From Datnioides undecimradiatus (Eukaryota > Chordata > Actinopteri > Lobotiformes > Datnioididae), in NCBI GenBank assembly GCA_008933995.1, contig WARS01000012.1, forward strand, positions 5,580,001-5,644,000: a DNA stretch of 64,000 nucleotides, in the 5' to 3' direction. This document shows, one piece after another, positions 35,121 to 48,229 of the stretch. The notes under the pieces are model-generated. The model was given only the letters and a program-made list of their open reading frames with translations, was not told the DNA's origin and did no database searches. Positions within the stretch are counted from its first letter, which is position 1, and each line of letters opens with the position of its first letter. The position numbers and the translations under genes are program-made.

Positions 35121-36232
35121 GTCTACCTTTTATCTTCTACAACACAATCAAAGGCTTCATGTCTAGAGACTCAGACAAACAGATCCATGTCATCATCTCC
35201 TGTAGAGTGAATGATAGATCTTAGCTACAATGCTGCACAGTCTGAACCAGCTACTATCATACTAAGATGAGTAAAGGTCACATTTAGTCACATAAAAGTT
35301 ATAAAGTTTTTTTCCTGCATCTTTGATTAATTTAGTTTTGCTTCTGCACTTTGAGGCTTGTATTTCTTTTACTGCTGCACTCAAACTTTTTATTACTTTG
35401 TTATTCTTTCAACTTTTCACTCTCTTCCATTGCATTTTATTCTTTATTAGATAAATGAATAGTTTTATTTTTTTTCTGGTAGCCTCCCTGTCACGTGACA
35501 CAATGACACTAAGTCAATACTCAACTGTATCAAATATAACATCTCTCTTCTGTTTGAATTGTCCTGCTTCTTCTGTTTTATTTTTCTTTATATTTATTTC
35601 ATATTTTTTATGAAAACAAAGCATTTTGTTTTCAAAAGCTTCCTGGTCATGCAGTCCACCTGCTACAGTCTGTTCACTGATCACAAAGGAATGCTCTTAG
35701 CCTAAATATTTTTATCTTTGCTCTTTCCATCAGGCTCTGTGCCTCTGTCTGTCCCTTTTCTTTGCGCTCTAGCTGGGAGGCAATAAGGGAAATTGTTTCA
35801 CTTTTCAGTGACGCACAAGGCATTTTAAAGGTGGGCACGCAATCTGTGTATGTCACTGAGCCCAAATACAATTCTATTTGAAGGGAAGACATTTTATTTG
35901 CACATCAGATTTTAATGTGGTTGACAATGGGAATGCATGCAGATAGAAATAAAGCATGGATGTGACAGAAAACTACGTTAGCGACCAGCACAATCTTTGC
36001 TCGTATCATAAATGGATTACAGTTCTTTGAGAATGGTTAGGTTAAATTACTCGTGTTAGACTGTTTGAAGACAGAGATCACCCACGAGTTTCACGATTCC
36101 ATCTTTGATTTTAAAATTAATACCTTGAATGCATGCTTGGAAAAAAAAACTGTACGGTGGGAAAACAATGTATGCACAGTCATGCCAAATTAAATCTGAG
36201 AAAGATTCAATACAGATAGAAACTTAAAGAGC

Positions 36233-36234
<2 letters not shown>

Positions 36235-36264
<30 letters not shown>
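36235..36264 (+). repeat. (GT)15 microsatellite
   Basis: A pure run of 30 nt in otherwise non-repetitive DNA. Confidence 0.9.
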
Positions 36265-36265
<1 letters not shown>

Positions 36266-36941
36266 TGTACAGTAGCAGTGTCAGCAGTGAGACAACATTA
36301 GCTAGGGCAGGAGAAATGTCAGCCCATCCGTCAACATGACATCTGCAATCTCTCCTCCTCTCTGTCCGTCTCTATGGGCTTCGGTCTCATTCACTTGGTT
36401 ACACTATTCAGGACTCAAAAACACGTTCTCTGTCTATCCTCGCTTACATTTGTTCTCTCACACACTTTCTCTCAGGCTCCGTATCTACAACTCTGAGTCT
36501 CTCGCTTTCCTATCTCTCCATTTATCTCCTTCACATTTCCTCTTTGTTATTCTCTCTCTCCATATCTTTTCCACCCTCTCCGGTTTAATACAGACATCAA
36601 TCTCCCTCGTGTGTTTCAGAACAGGGTAGACACTGTGCCACTTTTTATTTATTTCTTTATTTATTGCAGTGTGTCTGTTTTTACATAGAAAAGAATGAGA
36701 TGCTGGGGATGTGTCTGCCCTTTAAAAAGCTCCGCACCAAGCTGCTTTTTTTGGCTGAGCAGAGCGCTTTCAGAAGTTGAAAACAGCTGACCTTTTTCAG
36801 AAAAGCACATATGACATCGACTGCATTTTTTTATCAGCTGGCCAATCATGAGCAAAAAAAAAAAAACCAAAACAGAGTAATGGGGACGGCAGCTTCCTAT
36901 GATAACAAAAGAGATAGAGATAAACTTTAAAGTAGAAGTAC

Positions 36942-36995
36942 CTGTTGAAACATTAGGAGCTACAAGGCTGTCCAGCAGATTCAGATGAATCACTC
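36942..36995 (-). other. Candidate 54-nt symmetric exon of an unrecognised gene
   Basis: The acceptor tatttccacag and donor ACAG|GTACTT flank 54 nt. Only the frame with phase 1 at both ends is open; it reads 'VIHLNLLDSLVAPNVST'. The exon length is a multiple of three, so it could be a cassette exon. Its phase matches the next candidate at 25376-25351. The family is unknown. Confidence 0.25.
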
Positions 36996-37983
36996 CTGTG
37001 GAAATAAGTAAGATAAAATCAGGTGTTGATTGGGGACAAACTTTTAACAAAAGTCAAATACATTAATGCACAAAAAGCACACTGTGAAAATCGTATGATA
37101 GACAGCATGTGCACACTGATAAACTGTGCTAAAGGTTTGCTAAACTCCATTATGGGGAATGATTTGAACCAAAACTCCAGAATATGCAACTTGTATCCAG
37201 AATAAAAATAATTAACACAATATTAAAAGTTCATACCAGTTCAAATAAAACACACTCGATGGGTGTCAGAATAAAGAATTAATATATGATCAAATCTGTA
37301 AGCTGCATTTGAATGACTAAAAGGAGGTTACTGCAGCATGTTAACTGTTGTACAGCTCATATTTACTTGTTACAGCAGACATTACTTTGCCTAAACTGCT
37401 TTATCTTCACATGTGAATAATAGAGAGCAGTGCTACAACATGGACGGGCTACGTGGGTCAAAACATTGCAGAGATAATGAAAAGGGTCAGGTTTTCATTG
37501 GCATTGTGATGTTTGCTGATTTGATCCATTAACATTGTGACTTGATCTGCCCTGATATGGATACTTAGGAATACTACTGTATTAATCTGTTCTTTCATTA
37601 CCTCACAAACTATATTATCCTAAAACTCTATGGCATCCCCTTCAAAATGAATGAAACCCCACTAGGTTTTACAGATTTTGAATCTACATAGTTGCTTTGA
37701 CAGAAAAAAGTCTGACAGGTGACAGTGGGTTTCACTTTTGTTTTGCAGAACAAGTTACATGGGCACATACATAAAACTGGACCCTGTTTTTTTTTTTTAT
37801 TCTCCACTGAAGTATGATATTTCTCTTTCGCTTCCACTTTCCTCTCCTTCCATAGGCTGCCTTTTTGAAGGCCAGCAGTGAACAGGGTCAAAGTTCAAAT
37901 TGATTGACTGATTTATGTGGAGTGCCTCCACCACACGCCTGAGCAGCACTTCTGCTAACGGAGCATTACCACTCTCCTTACAG

Positions 37984-38039
37984 GAAAAACAAGGGCTCAA
38001 CTGACGATGAGGGATTTGAAGGCATGCGTAGGTGGCCAT
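37984..38039 (+). other. Candidate plus-strand exon or pseudo-exon
   Basis: The acceptor ccactctccttacag is followed by a frame reading 'KNKGSTDDEGFEGMRRWP' to a TAG at 38037-38039. An alternative donor (CGTAG|GTGGCC) is weak. The peptide looks protein-like but matches nothing I know, and no neighbouring plus-strand exon could be found. Confidence 0.15.
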
Positions 38040-38507
38040 AGTTGGCGTTACTGCTGCAAGGCTGATGACAGGAAGTAAGTGAAGGTTTGGGCATCTACAA
38101 AATACACAGCTAAACAGGAATCATTCTCACTGTGCTCCGCCTTAATGTTTGTATAAGACTGTGCAAATACATTAATGTGAGCTCAAATACAGAAATTATG
38201 GCTACCAATCTTGGCTGCAAATGCAATGACATGTCTCTTATTGACAAAATGAACATCAGGGTCAGACAAGAGTAATCTGTAAGACATGTACTGCCTGTGT
38301 GCAAAACCACTCTCTCACACACACACACAATAAGATGCAACCTTGCAGACTCAAACCACAATTGCTTTCATTGAGTTGTCACATTCTGGCCGAAAGTCAA
38401 TTTTACACTTACTTAGCCCCATAATAAGAAGTCATGTTGACAACCCTACAATACATGTCCTGCTTTAAGAGGGTGGGAGAGAAAGAAAAGCAAGGGAGAA
38501 GGCTCCT

Positions 38508-38582
38508 GGGGGGGGGGGGGGGGCAGCATGTGGGGGAGTCAATAAAAAGAGAGAGAGAGAGAGAGAGTGAGAGAGAGAGAGA
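38508..38582 (+). repeat. G16 run followed by (GA)n
   Basis: Sixteen consecutive G (38508-38523), then AT-rich spacer and two (GA)n runs (38549-38582). The G tract can form quadruplex-type structures and is prone to sequencing error. Confidence 0.85.
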
Positions 38583-40324
38583 GTCGTTGGGATCTTTTGA
38601 CTTAAGATCCGTTTCATTTGTGCAACAGAGTAATGGAACAAGAAGGAGACACAGCTGGCTGATGGGCTACACGCTGCACATGTTGTTACTATGGTTATCA
38701 CACCAAATAAACCAGGACTGACTGAAGTTAAGGATGAGAATTTTCTTTAAACTGAGATAACTGATCCAAGTCCGCAGTTCACATGTTGTGTTTTTATAGG
38801 CTCCCCCTTCTCACCCTTTCTTATGCATATAATGAAGTGCATTTTCACTGCATCGTCCAAATAGTTTTTTCTATCACCTGAAACAATATTTTGAAATGTA
38901 TGTAAACGCCTCTCGTGGTTAAATGTGGTTAAGGATGGCTAATGCAAACAGCCAGTAAACAGAACTAATACTCCACCTATTTCGATTCACTCTTACCCAA
39001 CTGCCAAGACACTTGTTTGTTTTGCTGTTGCGGATTGTTGTGGTACATTCAATATTGCGTTTGCACATTTGTCTCTGGAAAGCAGAAACACTCGCTCTGG
39101 GTCTGACAGGAATGTTAGCACTCTTAAACAGTTACCATTGTGCACTGCTCCTTTTTCTTGTTGACAAGGGGAACACACTTCTTTAGTTGGCTTGGCTGGG
39201 AGAATATAACTCAGGGTGTCATGCTCTGTTTGTGAGTGTGTCCGTATGTGTGTGATAGCGATAGAGTTTGAAAAGAAAGCTGCTGAAACAAGTTGGAAGT
39301 CTACTTTAGCCAAAGAAATGTTGCATTTTACTGTAAAATACAGTGATATTCAGGTTTGGCCAAATATCACATCAATGGTAGCAAACTGCTCCTTTGAATA
39401 AACTTTGAAAAAGTTAACTAGTGAGAACTTTCATTTTCTCGTCGCGGATTGTCAGGGTGCATCCATGTTTGTTTATGTTATAATCTCTTCTTTTTTTAGC
39501 CAGACATCAAAGGAGTGCGTGACATCAAACACCCAATCCATGATACCACTTGTCATTATCATCTGTCAATCACCTCCTGAAACTAGAAGTTGCACTTTGG
39601 CTCAACGGCATCAAACATGATAACTATATCTCTGGATGCATTATTCATTCATCTGTACTCCTTGGTTGCTTCAGATAGCACGATAAGAAATACTAAAAGG
39701 GTGACCTTTATTGCACAGTGGCGATTTCACAACAGGCACAGGTCTGTCTCACAGACACACAGAGACAAAGAGACCAGTTTGTGATAACCATCATCCCCTT
39801 TCCCATTGTGTTAGCTAGTGTGGATACTTGTATGTTTACATCCCCCTGTATAAACATATAATGCCAACTCACTGAAGTATAAACTCTCTTTTACTCTGCC
39901 CCTCTCTGTGAACAACAAAAATGAGGAGTGGACCACCTAATGTGCAGCATTTGATCTGGTCTCACTAGGAGAAACAGACAAGGACGAAGACGATTTTCTA
40001 CCACTGACAGACTACAAAAGCTGCCTGCCACAGAAAAAGCCAACGAGTGAGACGAATTTATGTGTGTGGAACTGTTTCACAGTTGCTCGGTGTCGCAAAA
40101 TTTGGTTCTCTCTCCTGTTTCTATGTGCATCTAATGGTTTAATAGTTATGATTAATGGTGTTTATGGTTAATTGACTTTGAGGTGAAGGTTGAACAGAAA
40201 TCTAACACTTAAAAATCCAAAAATCGGTCAATAAAACAGTGGCAGGGACTGGTGAACTGCAGAAATAGGACCTTTACATTTGATACTTTAAATACAGTTT
40301 AATAATTCAATATATACATTTTTA

Positions 40325-40410
40325 CTTAAGCGTGGTTTTGAGGGCATGGCGTTTACTTGTAGTGGCGCATTTTATCATAGTGGTACTGTAACTCTTCTTT
40401 TTGAAGTTAG
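40325..40410 (+). repeat. Further right-end fragment of the 'acttgtaacagagta' repeat family
   Basis: 'acttaagcgtggttttgagggcatggcg' followed by 'tttacttgtagtggcgcatttt' and 'tagtggtactgtaac' is a diverged copy of the segment at 17.8 kb. Confidence 0.5.
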
Positions 40411-41954
40411 CCCTTTGTTACTGAAACAAGTGTAATAACTGAGCCCTGCAGGCCTCTAAATAAGCCCATTATTGTTGCATGTTAGAGGATAATTAACCTT
40501 TATCAAAGATGAAGCCAGCTTAATTAAAGCAGTGGCCTGTGAGCACATGCACATGTTGGGCTGGATGTACACTCACCAACAAACACACACATCTCTGATA
40601 GGATAAAATGCAGCCTAAAGGGAAGCAGCAGACCACTCGCATATGTGCAGTGAAGTATTTGACCACCACTTCCAAGAAGCCTTCATACAATCAAAGTATT
40701 TTTGCTAGCTCTGGCTTTCATCCCGCCTTAAAAAAAAAAAAAGATAAACCATTGGAAGGCAGATAAGGAGGATGTGACAAATGGTCTTCCAGAACGTTTG
40801 GCAGAAAGAAAACAAAACCTCATTTTGTTCGGGGTTTACAAGATTGTTTGTTCATTTGTTTGATATGATAAGATGATAAGATATTTTGCTCCTATTTGAA
40901 ATTCTTCTCCCTTTTATGAGGGAGATTCTGGCATCCGTGGGCCACCCTGGACCACCACAGCTGTGTCTGGTGCTGATCACCTGACCAGCTGCATCATTTT
41001 CAACACAAAGACTAGGAATTATCACCCACAACAAAGAGTGGCAGGGACAGGCACAGGAAGCTGTGAAGGTTGTTTCAAGTGCAGTGCCACCAGACGCATT
41101 ATTAGAAGCAACTTACTTAAGTCAATTTGGAAGGAAAGTCTGCAACCGGACTGAGCCACAAAAAAAGCTGTGTGATGAAACTGTAGATGAGATATGACTT
41201 GTGACGAAAATGTTTTGAACCTTATTTTGGGGCAAAGTCACTAAACTTTAAGTGTTTTTTAAAAGAGATTTGAATGATGATTCCTTACATGCAGTTTTAA
41301 TTTCCCAGTGACCTTTGAAAGTGAAGTTCCCTTTTTCTCCCTATTCATTTAGACAGAAGCCTGGTCTTATTAGCTCAAAATAACTCCCCTGGGGGCTAAC
41401 AAGATGGCTGCTGATTGGCAAGACTTTCCTATACAAGAATTGCCTTTTGTGCCACCAACCCAAACAGGAATGGGAAAGAACAATAGCAGCATCAGCAAAT
41501 TTAGTAAAAGAAAGTATTCAGAGTAAAAATTGAATTAATTTCTTTTGGTTTTTTTGTTAAATTCTTGTCCAGTATACCTGTTTGGCTGAAATCTTGTGCG
41601 TGCTCTGGGCATCACTCTGGTTTGTACCAACAGGGATAGAAATTGTCAGGCAGAGAAAGTCAGTCTCACAAATAGTGAAATATGATCCACACTACCTGCT
41701 GTATATGAATGGCAACTGAGTAAGACAGACCCCAGAGCTATGAATAGATATCTTGTGGAGACAGCATGCACAGACATTAAACAGGATGTCCAGTACATGG
41801 TAGAGGCAGACATCCATTGCACAGTACACATTTCAACAAGACCAAACATAAACTAGGAACGTGACCTTTTAAGGACTGATTAAATGTATTGCAAAGTTGA
41901 CAGATATGCAGTAGAAGTTGCAGTGAAGTGAAGGAGAAATGATTCCAAATTTGT

Positions 41955-42015
41955 GATTCTGTACCACACATCTCACTGGCTAAAACATCCGAGATAGCAT
42001 GGGAGGGTCTGGGTT
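41955..42015 (+). repeat. Short dispersed repeat, copy 1 of 2
   Basis: 'gattctgtaccacacatctc', then a gap, then 'agcatgggagggtctggg'. Copy 2 is at 43845-43905 with the same words in the same order. Confidence 0.5.
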
Positions 42016-42479
42016 CATAGGTGTAAGTCCATGCTTAAGACCACCGGCTGAGACCATTTTGTCATTCCCTTGTCTTGCTGTTTGCGAGTGTAAATAAACT
42101 CAGAAAGACTACAGTATTCTTCAGAATTGCTACCTCACATATGCAATGATAAAGCCATGAGCATGCATACATACATACAGTTCTATCATGTGACAACACG
42201 ATATATAAAACACAGAGAGAACATCTGGCCACAGTACAATGATAGTAATAATGAAGCTAACAGGTAGCTGAAGTTTAGTGTTATGGCATTAAAAAATAAA
42301 ATGTGTTTTTATTGTTTACAGGACTTACCAGAGACAAACTCTAGACCTAAACATACCAGCCCTTACGTTAGGAAACACTGGTATAGTGAAAAGGTCAAAG
42401 TCAGATGAGTGCACCGAGGATAACCTCAGGGACAGTAATACTAGATTGCATTGCAAAAAAGCAAATTTTTACTTTTTTT

Positions 42480-42660
42480 TGCAGTCAGCTCTTATCCAGA
42501 GTGACTTAAAATGACTGTGCAGGTGTATATTCAGCATCTTGCTCAAGGACATTTTGACAGGACACACGGCTGTTGATGTGCACACTGTCTGCCTCTGAGA
42601 TTGAATCTGTAACCTTACAGTAATGGGATGGTCTCACTAACCACTAATCTGCTCTGCCAC
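42480..42660 (+). repeat. Dispersed fish repeat ('gctcaaggacattttgacag' type)
   Basis: 'cagctcttatccagagtgacttaaaatg' (in pieces), 'cttgctcaaggacattttga', 'gattgaatctgtaacctta' and 'ctaaccactaatctgctctgcc' are the four landmark phrases of a repeat common in teleosts. The call is by recognition only. Confidence 0.55.
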
Positions 42661-43200
42661 CTGAGAAAAAGAGACAGAGAGATGGATAGACAGAGAAATA
42701 TGAGAATGTGGGGGAAAAAAAGAAAGGAGGAGATGAGTAGGGGAAATAGACAGAGGGATGGGGGAAAAGATGATAACAGAGACAGGGTCAGAGACAGTGT
42801 TGGTAGACAGACAAACAAAGTGAGAGTGATGGTGAGGAGATAGTAAATGAGTATGGAAAGGTAAGGGGAAAAAAGGGGGAGTGATTGAGATGACAGGGAG
42901 CGAGCTATTGAAAGAGAGGAGGACTCATATTAGGGAATCGGCAGCTGGATTAAGATTAATGAACACAAAAAACAGAGGTCACAAGAACAGCCAAGTCTCT
43001 CCAATCTGGTCTCCTCTGTAGGTCTAATCTAAATACTCATCCGCCATTGGATGGGCAGGTGGAAGTGGTAACCGCTGAACCCGTAACCCTTCATTTCCTC
43101 AATGACAAATTTGGGTGTCCTTCGATTCCACTTCCTCTCTGTCTCACTTACCGCCAGCGCTGTCACATATTCTCATTAGTCACCATGGCAGCTAAAATGA

Positions 43201-43326
43201 GTGTGTGTGTACGTGTGTGTGTGTGTGTGTGTGTGTGTATGGGTGAGTCAGAGAAGTAGAAACAGAGAGGGAGGCAGAGAATGCATGCGTGTGTGTGTGT
43301 GCGTGTGTGTGTGTGTGTGTGTGTGA
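43201..43326 (+). repeat. Two (GT)n microsatellites
   Basis: 43201-43238 and 43289-43326, both interrupted once, separated by GA-rich sequence. Confidence 0.85.
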
Positions 43327-43844
43327 GGGAAAGAGAAAAGGATTATACATGACTAAATTGATGCATGAGTGTATAAATTAGTGAAACAGTGTTGAGGTCA
43401 TTACATGGAGTGTGTCTGTTTCTGCATATTCGAGACAGCGTGGCTAACATGTTTTTCAAGAGCTGTGTGTGTATATTCATGTGTAACTGTGTGTGTGTGT
43501 GTTTATATAATCCCTTATGGAGGGCACAAGACTAGCGGCGTTGCCCTGGGGACAGTAGAAAATGTGTTTGGGCTGAACAGAGGATGCCTCTGGGATGAAA
43601 GGGATTTTCCTGTGTGTGTAAACATGCATAACTATCGTATATAGTAAATGACAAACTGAACTGCTCAAGCTGTTGCTATAGTTACTATTGCATATCAAGA
43701 TGGCCGTTTTGTTATATCATCTAATTGGTTGATTCTGTGAAAGTTTTGGCTCATGGTGTCGTTGCTAGGTACACCTCCGGCATCTTTCATAGTAAAATCT
43801 TTAGGGATGAAGTAAACTCCCTATCAACATCGATGTTAGAATCA

Positions 43845-43905
43845 CAGATTCTGTCCACACCTCACTTGTTTAAACATCTAAGATTGTATGGGAGGATCTG
43901 GCAAG
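43845..43905 (+). repeat. Short dispersed repeat, copy 2 of 2
   Basis: 'gattctgtccacacctcact', then 'ttaaacatctaagattgt', then 'atgggaggatctggc' align with copy 1 at 41955-42015 over about 58 bp with small gaps. Confidence 0.5.
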
Positions 43906-46329
43906 GTAACTCTTAGCAGAAAAGAGATAATAATACTTTACATGCACTGAGTTAACCACAGTTTAATGTGACAACACAATAAGTTTACAGTAAATACATT
44001 ATCTGATCTTAGCTACTGCATTCTGATAATCTTTTATTTTTATAATTATATTTTATAATTCTAATTTTAGTCATTTTTCAATCACAAATACAAAAGGTTG
44101 ATGATAAGTGTGGGGATTTTATGCTTATCTCTGTCATATATAATAGCAAACTTAATATCAGCTTGAACCAAAGAGGTGAATCAACTGACACAAATACACA
44201 TCTGCCCATACAGCTGCAGGTTTCTTCATTAAGTCAAGTAAACCCTAAAATTTCAGTCTTGATCACAAATCCACAAGTGCAGACAGTCAGGACCGAACTC
44301 CAGTTAAAGAAAGGGTACACGAATACAGTACATCCCTCACCTTCTGTCATTCAAACTTCAATTTTTCTCATTTTCACAATTGTTATTTTAGCCAAATCTT
44401 GTAAAAAATATAAGGAGTGAAACTTCTTTTTTATATATAAATCACACTCATTTTCAAAACCTCAGAGGCTTCAAGCTCTGTTTTCTAAGTTACATTATTG
44501 CGTAAAAAAGTCAAAAATAAAGAAACACTGCTATAACACACTTCAGCTTTTCCTCTTACATATGAACTATGTAAACAACTATCTAATATTGTAGATATGT
44601 TCTCCACAGGGGGGAAACTGGTACAATGGAGGTTTATATTGCTTTCCAAACTGGCAAGTTTCCTCAGAAGCATCACAGCATTGACAGCTTACACAGTGAC
44701 TAGACTGAGTTCAAACAGTCTGGACTGTGCATCTGTGCAGATTATGGTACTCCATATCGCAAATCGTGACTGCAAGCAGTTGCCAATCCATTTGGAGAAG
44801 GGAATCATTCCCTCCACAATGCCACAATACTCCCCATCAGGAGAAGTGAATCTGGGAACGGACCGGACAGCACAGACACGACAGAGCCAGGTGAGATCCC
44901 TTTCCCAGTTTTTTACCGTGAAGGACCCATTCCAGGATGAGTTTGCAACCAAGAAGCACTCCCAGTAGTAAGCAGGCGATCAAAGCAGCAAAATCAGTGG
45001 ACATGTAAAATTCATCTCTACTCTGTACTCTAGAGACCCAGACTAAAGCGTTAATTGGCTGTTGAATGTTAATATTAAATAACCAGGTGTTACTGGAAAA
45101 AGTGTATACCAGATAGGGGGAGTTTCACACTACATGGTGATCAGGTTGGCCAGTCAGCTTGAAATATGTGCCAAAAAGTAAATAAATCAATATCAGAGCT
45201 AGAAAATGGACATTTAACACATTTAATATGATCAGTAGCAGTTATTTATCTTTTTGTCAGCAGCAAATTTGAACATGTGAGAAATAGAAGTTGAAATATT
45301 AGTGCTGACTGAGTTATTTAATAGGTACATACAAATTTCCCCACATTTAAAACTCATTGGCCAAAACCATCCATCACAGTGTAACAGTACAGTTAATGTT
45401 TACTCTGATTTGATTTGACAATTAAATTTACGGCTCTGTTGTCAGAGCCTGATCCGCAGCCAAGATTTGAAAACACTGAGGTTGTGAGTCCCAGCGCAAC
45501 CCAAACCCACGTAGACTTGATGTTTCTCTAGACAAGTAACTGTACATTTGAGAATGTATAACATCTAAATGCTCCAAATGTCTGTAGCTCTGGTTAAGAA
45601 GTACATTTTCATTTCAACTTTTCTATTTTGCCCCAAAACAAACACATTGAAAGGAGGCAACCCTTAAAAATATCAAAATCAACCATAGAAAGGAACTGTA
45701 ACTGTACTTTTGCTGTAGCTGTAGTATGTAAAAACAAAAGCAACAATGTCATCTAAGTATTCACAATAGTAGCTATGGTCCATGAAAACAACAAACAAAA
45801 TTACTAAAATATGTGATCCAGAGGGAATAGCAAAATAAAAAAAATGGATGGCAATAACAGCAGAGTGAAAATGTCAAGCATAATAAAGTTCATTTGAATC
45901 TTTGTAGAAGAGTGGTTGTTCTATCATAACAAATCCATCTGATCAAAAATTTACAAATTCTGGTTAGAAAGCAATATTTTTGATTTATGTTTATGAGCAC
46001 CTTTTAATTAAGCGCATGGCCTGGAGAGGTGAGTCCTTGGCCTGAAGCGCTTTATCTCCTGATGAGAACCACAGCAAGTATATCACACACAGGCTTTGCA
46101 AACAAGATCAACAAGTCTGAAGTGATAAGGTAGCTACTGTAGTTGGTTCAAGCATCCCTACTATGTTTTGTGTGAGGACAAACAAGTTATATCAATAAAT
46201 ATCCAGTACTGTCTTATGCTATATCTTGTTTGAGAGTACTGTGAAAAGTCAATATACTGCACAGCTCTAGGTAAAGGTAAGCATAGGCAACTAAAACTAC
46301 TACTTCTTGGACAAAGTTCAACAAGACAA

Positions 46330-46650
46330 GGAGTCTACAGCCATTCTCGCTCAGTGAGACTGTTCTTAGGCACAGCAGCACTTTGAGCTAAATGCTAATA
46401 TCAGCATGCTACCATGCTCATGATGACAATAAAAACTAGCTGATATTAAACAAGTATGTCTACCTGGTTAATCAAGTTAGCTTAGCATGTTAGCATGCTA
46501 ACATTTGCTAACTAGCAGTAAACAAGTTCAAATGAGGTGGATGGTAATGTCATCAGTTTTCCAAGTATTTGGAAAGGTTTTGACCCGATAATGGGGCTAA
46601 TTTAACTGTCCGGGGATCAAAGGGATTGCTTGAGGATTTCCAATCAATAT
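46330..46650 (+). repeat. Dispersed fish repeat, 'gctaacatgctaac' family, plus orientation
   Basis: The order 'gagctaaatgctaatatcagcatgct', then a palindrome GTTAGCATGCTAAC (46489-46502), then 'gaggtggatggtaatgtcatcagttt', then 'tttgacccgataatggggctaa' follows a repeat I recognise from many percomorph genomes. I do not assert a database name. Further copies are listed separately. Confidence 0.7.
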
Positions 46651-48229
46651 AAACATGGGTCATTTTTAGAAGTGTGTGTGGGGGGGTAAAGCTCAGCTGG
46701 ATCTAAGCCTAAACTGGGTTGAAAAGTTAAAGAGCCCCCTCAGACATATAATGACAAAGAACCATTCAACTCTCTGACACACACGTGTGCAATTTCTCCT
46801 CTATCTCTGTGATAATGTGACAGCTGAGGTCGGTGATAAAATGAGAGAGCGGGGGGGAGATAACTTTGAGTGGACGACAGAGAGACTGTACATGGGTATG
46901 TGTTTGGGAGAAAGAGTAGCTAGTAGATATGTGCTGTGCTTTTGTATGTGTGTGAGCATCTGATTAATGGTCTACTGTAGGAAAACCTCTGAACCTAATT
47001 GTTGTAGCTGACTGCACTGGTAAGGTCAAGTAATCAGTAATCATCAAGTAATTAGCAAAACAGGGCAGATCCCATAGGTTAGGTTACGATCCAAACTGTG
47101 TATTTTAGGTGGAAATCAGATACTAGAATAACCTAATTTTCCATATCCCATAAAGTTTCTGGCATTTTTCTGTCTTTGATAGTTAATAAGCAATATGACA
47201 TACCTTGCCAGATTAGGATCAGGAATGCTAAGGAATACCAAAAACCACATTTGAACAGATCTTGACCAGGTTTAACCTCATTTCAAAGTGGGTGTCTATG
47301 AACGTGTGGTGGTTCATGGCAGTGCCACATTTGCATTTCAAGGTTTTCTTTATTGTGGAGGTGGCATGCCCCAGCAAGAAATGAATAGATAAAAGAGCAG
47401 AAGTGGGCACTATTTCACACAGCAAAGGTCATCTCTTTATTATGTGTGAAAGCAGTAAATTAATGAACATCTGGGTGACTTTTCTAAAAGAGATCCAGGA
47501 GTGGTAGGGCAAATTTACCGCCTCCACTAAACAATGTCCTGATGGACACCATGCATTGAACTCTCTCTAATAAGGGGTTTTCAGGAAACTCCAAGAACTC
47601 AACAATGTCTTTTAAATGACGTTTCACCCGATAAACTTCAAAGAGGCCTTGATAAAAAGTTTTTACTGACTAGTATGGATTTGTAAGAACCTAAATTCTT
47701 TCTTTCGTCTTTGAGTGTCTCCCACAGCTCCCCTTTCTCATCTTTTCCTCCTCTCTACCTGTCTCTTTCCTTGTCAATCACCTCTATCTCACTGCCTCTG
47801 TCAATCTACTCTATCACTGTTCTCACATCCTGGTCCACTCATCATCCTCTTCTCACCTCCTTCTTCACTCTCATCCGTTCTGCACTTTTATCTCCATCCC
47901 TCAGTCTTGTCTTGCCCTCTACCTTTCATATGTATTTCTCTCTCTTTGTACCTTAGTTTGGATGATAAGTTCAAACGGTGTTTTCCAACACTGATCCAAG
48001 CAGCATGGTTTTAATCCACTTTAGGTAAGTGTCTCTCCCTGTTACAGCTCCCTACCTCTCTTCTTCTGTGCTCCATTGTGGAAAAAAATGCAATTTAGGC
48101 CCATTACATAGTCCATTAAAGGGTGTGCCCCCCACTCACGCATCTATCAGGGATTGCAAAAGTGGCCAATGTAAAAATGAATAAAATAGAGACTCAGCGA
48201 AGTCAATAAAATGTATCCTCAAGGAAACG

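Larger units (their letters stand above)
25400..36930. other. Mostly repeat-derived stretch
   Basis: Contains two copies of the 'gctaacatgctaac' family, the 'tggcagccagtgaag' repeat, the Tc1 relic and the (AC)/(GT) pair. At 27510-27800 there is unique sequence with a strong plus-strand pyrimidine tract and AG ('ctctctctctttttgcag') but no coding exon after it. If the minus-strand exon candidates are genuine, this is one intron of about 11.6 kb. Confidence 0.4.

Noticed and set aside
38997-39074. Minus-strand 78-nt exon-like segment with donor TTGG|GTAAGA
   Set aside because: Open in two frames, but neither phase joins to the candidate exon at 36995. No family recognised.
43150-43190. Minus-strand donor GGCG|GTAAGT at about 43150
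   Set aside because: All three frames before it contain stops within 40 nt, and the flanks are microsatellite. It could only be a non-coding exon.
44597-44968. Overlapping long frames on both strands (123 and 87 codons), with cysteines and an 'NSSWNGSFTVKNW' peptide on the minus strand
   Set aside because: No good splice sites on either side, no family recognised, and open on both strands, which points to chance. A decayed transposon or gene fragment cannot be excluded.
46015-46032. ATGGCCTGGAGAG|GTGAGT, a tiny possible first exon
   Set aside because: No promoter features or CpG around it. A five-codon first exon cannot be supported by sequence alone.
47711-48014. Leucine/serine-rich frames in two phases
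   Set aside because: They come from a CT-rich low-complexity tract and shift freely between phases without stops.
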